Shown here in pieces: positions 62,979-64,000 of a stretch of DNA of 64,000 bases. Source of the stretch: Pseudomonas sp. (lineage in GTDB: Bacteria > Pseudomonadota > Gammaproteobacteria > Pseudomonadales > Pseudomonadaceae); assembly GCA_022448005.1 (NCBI GenBank), contig JAKUTK010000012.1, forward strand, positions 1 through 64,000, given 5' to 3'. The notes below the pieces were generated by a model that worked only from the letters and a program-made list of their open reading frames with translations, was not told the DNA's origin and did no database searches. How positions within the stretch are numbered: the first letter of the stretch is position 1; every line of letters starts with the position of its first letter. The translations under genes and the position numbers were made by a program.

Positions 62979-64000
62979 AGCGCCTCCCCCAGTTGCCTGA
63001 AGGCCGTAAGCGCGCGGTCCCGGCTCATCGGCAGGTCGATGATAGGGGTCGGGTAATCGACTGCAGCAAACAGACCGTTGAGTTTCGCAGGGTTGTGAAT
63101 CGCGCGTTTGTCCAACTCGGCCAGCTCAGGCAGCCAACGCCGCAAGAAACGGCCGTCCGGGTCGAACTTGGCAGACTGACTGAGCGGATTGAACAGTCGG
63201 AAATAGGGCACCGAGTCGGTTCCCGTCGAGGCGCTCCACTGCCAGCCGCCATTGTTGGCTGCGAGGTCGCCGTCGATCAGGTTTTGAATGAACCACCGCT
63301 CACCTTCACGCCAGTCGATGAGCAGGTTCTTGCTCAGAAACATGGCGACGATCATGCGCAGGCGGTTATGCATCCAGCCGGTCGCCAGCAACTGACGCAT
63401 TGCCGCGTCGATGATCGGAAAACCGGTACGGCCCTGCTGCCAGGAGGCCAGCTCATCGGGTGCGTGACGCCAGGGCAGGGCTTCGGTTTCTCGCCGGAAG
63501 CCTCGGCCCATCGATACGTGTGGATAGCCCACCAGGATATGTTTGTAGAACTCGCGCCAGAGCAGCTCATTGATCCAAGTGACGGCACCTGGATTGCCGC
63601 TGTCGTGTTCACCGCGATTTGCTCTCAGCGCGGCATGCAGACATTGCCGAGGCGAAACGACGCCCGCAGCCAGATAGGCGGAAATCTGGCTGGTACCAGG
63701 CTCGGCAGGGAAGTCACGACGCTGTTGATAGTCTGCAAGGTCATCTTCAGCGAACTGGGCCAGGCGCAGCTGGGCGAAGTCTTCGCCTGCCGGCCACAGG
63801 GAGCGCAGATAATCGCTGGGTTGGGCGAATCCATCGACTGTCTGCGGTACCGAGTCGCTGGGAATCAGCAGCAATGCCTGGCGATCCGGAACGGGTAGAC
63901 ACGCGGGAAGTGACCCTGCCAGCCGGGCATAACACACCTTTCGAAACTGGCTGAAGACTTTGAAGTAGCCACCCGACTGCGTAGTGATAGTTCCTGGGGC
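62975..64000 (-). CDS. phrB: Deoxyribodipyrimidine photolyase, 3' part
   Basis: The frame is open to the right edge, where the readable protein begins near QSGGYFKVFSQFRKVCYARL; the N-terminal antenna-binding domain lies outside the window. The visible part holds the FAD-binding C-terminal domain: GTSQISAYLAAGVVSPRQCL, INELLWREFYKHIL, WQQGRTGFPIIDAAMRQL, GWMHNRLRMIVAMFLSKNLLIDW and DGDLAANNGGWQWSASTGTD. It repairs cyclobutane pyrimidine dimers with light. It is class I (E. coli PhrB type). Confidence 0.95.
   Translation of the reverse strand, partial: APGTITTQSGGYFKVFSQFRKVCYARLAGSLPACLPVPDRQALLLIPSDSVPQTVDGFAQPSDYLRSLWPAGEDFAQLRLAQFAEDDLADYQQRRDFPAEPGTSQISAYLAAGVVSPRQCLHAALRANRGEHDSGNPGAVTWINELLWREFYKHILVGYPHVSMGRGFRRETEALPWRHAPDELASWQQGRTGFPIIDAAMRQLLATGWMHNRLRMIVAMFLSKNLLIDWREGERWFIQNLIDGDLAANNGGWQWSASTGTDSVPYFRLFNPLSQSAKFDPDGRFLRRWLPELAELDKRAIHNPAKLNGLFAAVDYPTPIIDLPMSRDRALTAFRQLGEAL

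Noticed and set aside
1-64000. CRISPR arrays, insertion sequences, prophage genes, tRNA or rRNA genes
   Set aside because: I looked for regularly spaced repeats, transposase or integrase motifs and RNA gene signatures and saw none.

Overview
The window looks like chromosomal DNA of a Pseudomonas / Stutzerimonas (P. stutzeri-group) bacterium. It is GC-rich and carries a typical Pseudomonas REP pair (15669-15738). Its gene families are characteristic of that group: Anbu with a transglutaminase, trifunctional PutA, and a GreA-like small protein. No tRNA, rRNA, insertion sequence, phage gene or CRISPR array was seen. The genus is an inference from gene content, not from a marker gene.

Region 1 (1-1397, plus): the end of a transglutaminase-like gene and the proteasome-like peptidase Anbu. 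Region 2 (about 1475-21600, minus) is a 20-kb guanidine-metabolism block made of two riboswitch-controlled operons. The upstream operon has a sigma-54-type promoter (about 21584-21600), a guanidine-I (ykkC) riboswitch (21435-21527), an ABC permease and ATPase, the two carboxyguanidine deiminase-type subunits, a biotin-dependent guanidine/urea carboxylase and allophanate hydrolase. Together these take guanidine to ammonia and CO2. An aldo/keto reductase separates it from a second operon, which has its own sigma-54-like promoter, tandem NtrC-like sites and guanidine-I riboswitch (10801-10897). That operon runs through eleven tightly coupled genes: ABC binding protein, membrane di-iron desaturase/hydroxylase-like enzyme, two SDR dehydrogenases, EamA transporter, creatininase homologue, isochorismatase-type hydrolase, metallo-beta-lactamase-fold hydrolase, an unrecognised 267-aa protein, ABC permease and ATPase. 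I read it as an uncharacterised route that converts a guanidino compound (creatinine-like or N-alkylguanidine) to guanidine for the neighbouring operon. This is the most interesting system in the window.

Region 3 (22159-23854): HU protein, a DUF2141 periplasmic protein and a GreA/GreB C-terminal-domain protein. Region 4 (23998-45173) is a catecholate siderophore locus. A plus-strand operon of seven genes has the order isochorismate synthase, DHB-AMP ligase, isochorismatase-ArCP, NRPS, DHB dehydrogenase, NRPS, stand-alone A domain. This matches the amonabactin order amoCEBFAGH. It converges on a minus-strand uptake/export operon (MFS exporter, TonB receptor, two FecCD permeases, ATPase, binding protein). 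Fur-like boxes stand before both operons.

Region 5 (45350-64000) is mostly housekeeping or accessory: PutA; an EEP-family hydrolase; a secreted GH5 glycosidase with two tandem 106-residue-offset repeats; a class V aminotransferase; a tiny membrane protein; a PAS-GGDEF-EAL protein with an apparent C-terminal frameshift; a YqaA/DedA-like membrane protein; UV damage endonuclease; an SF1 helicase; a GST; a Sir2 deacylase; a truncated NTF2-like gene; and the 3' part of DNA photolyase, which runs off the right edge.
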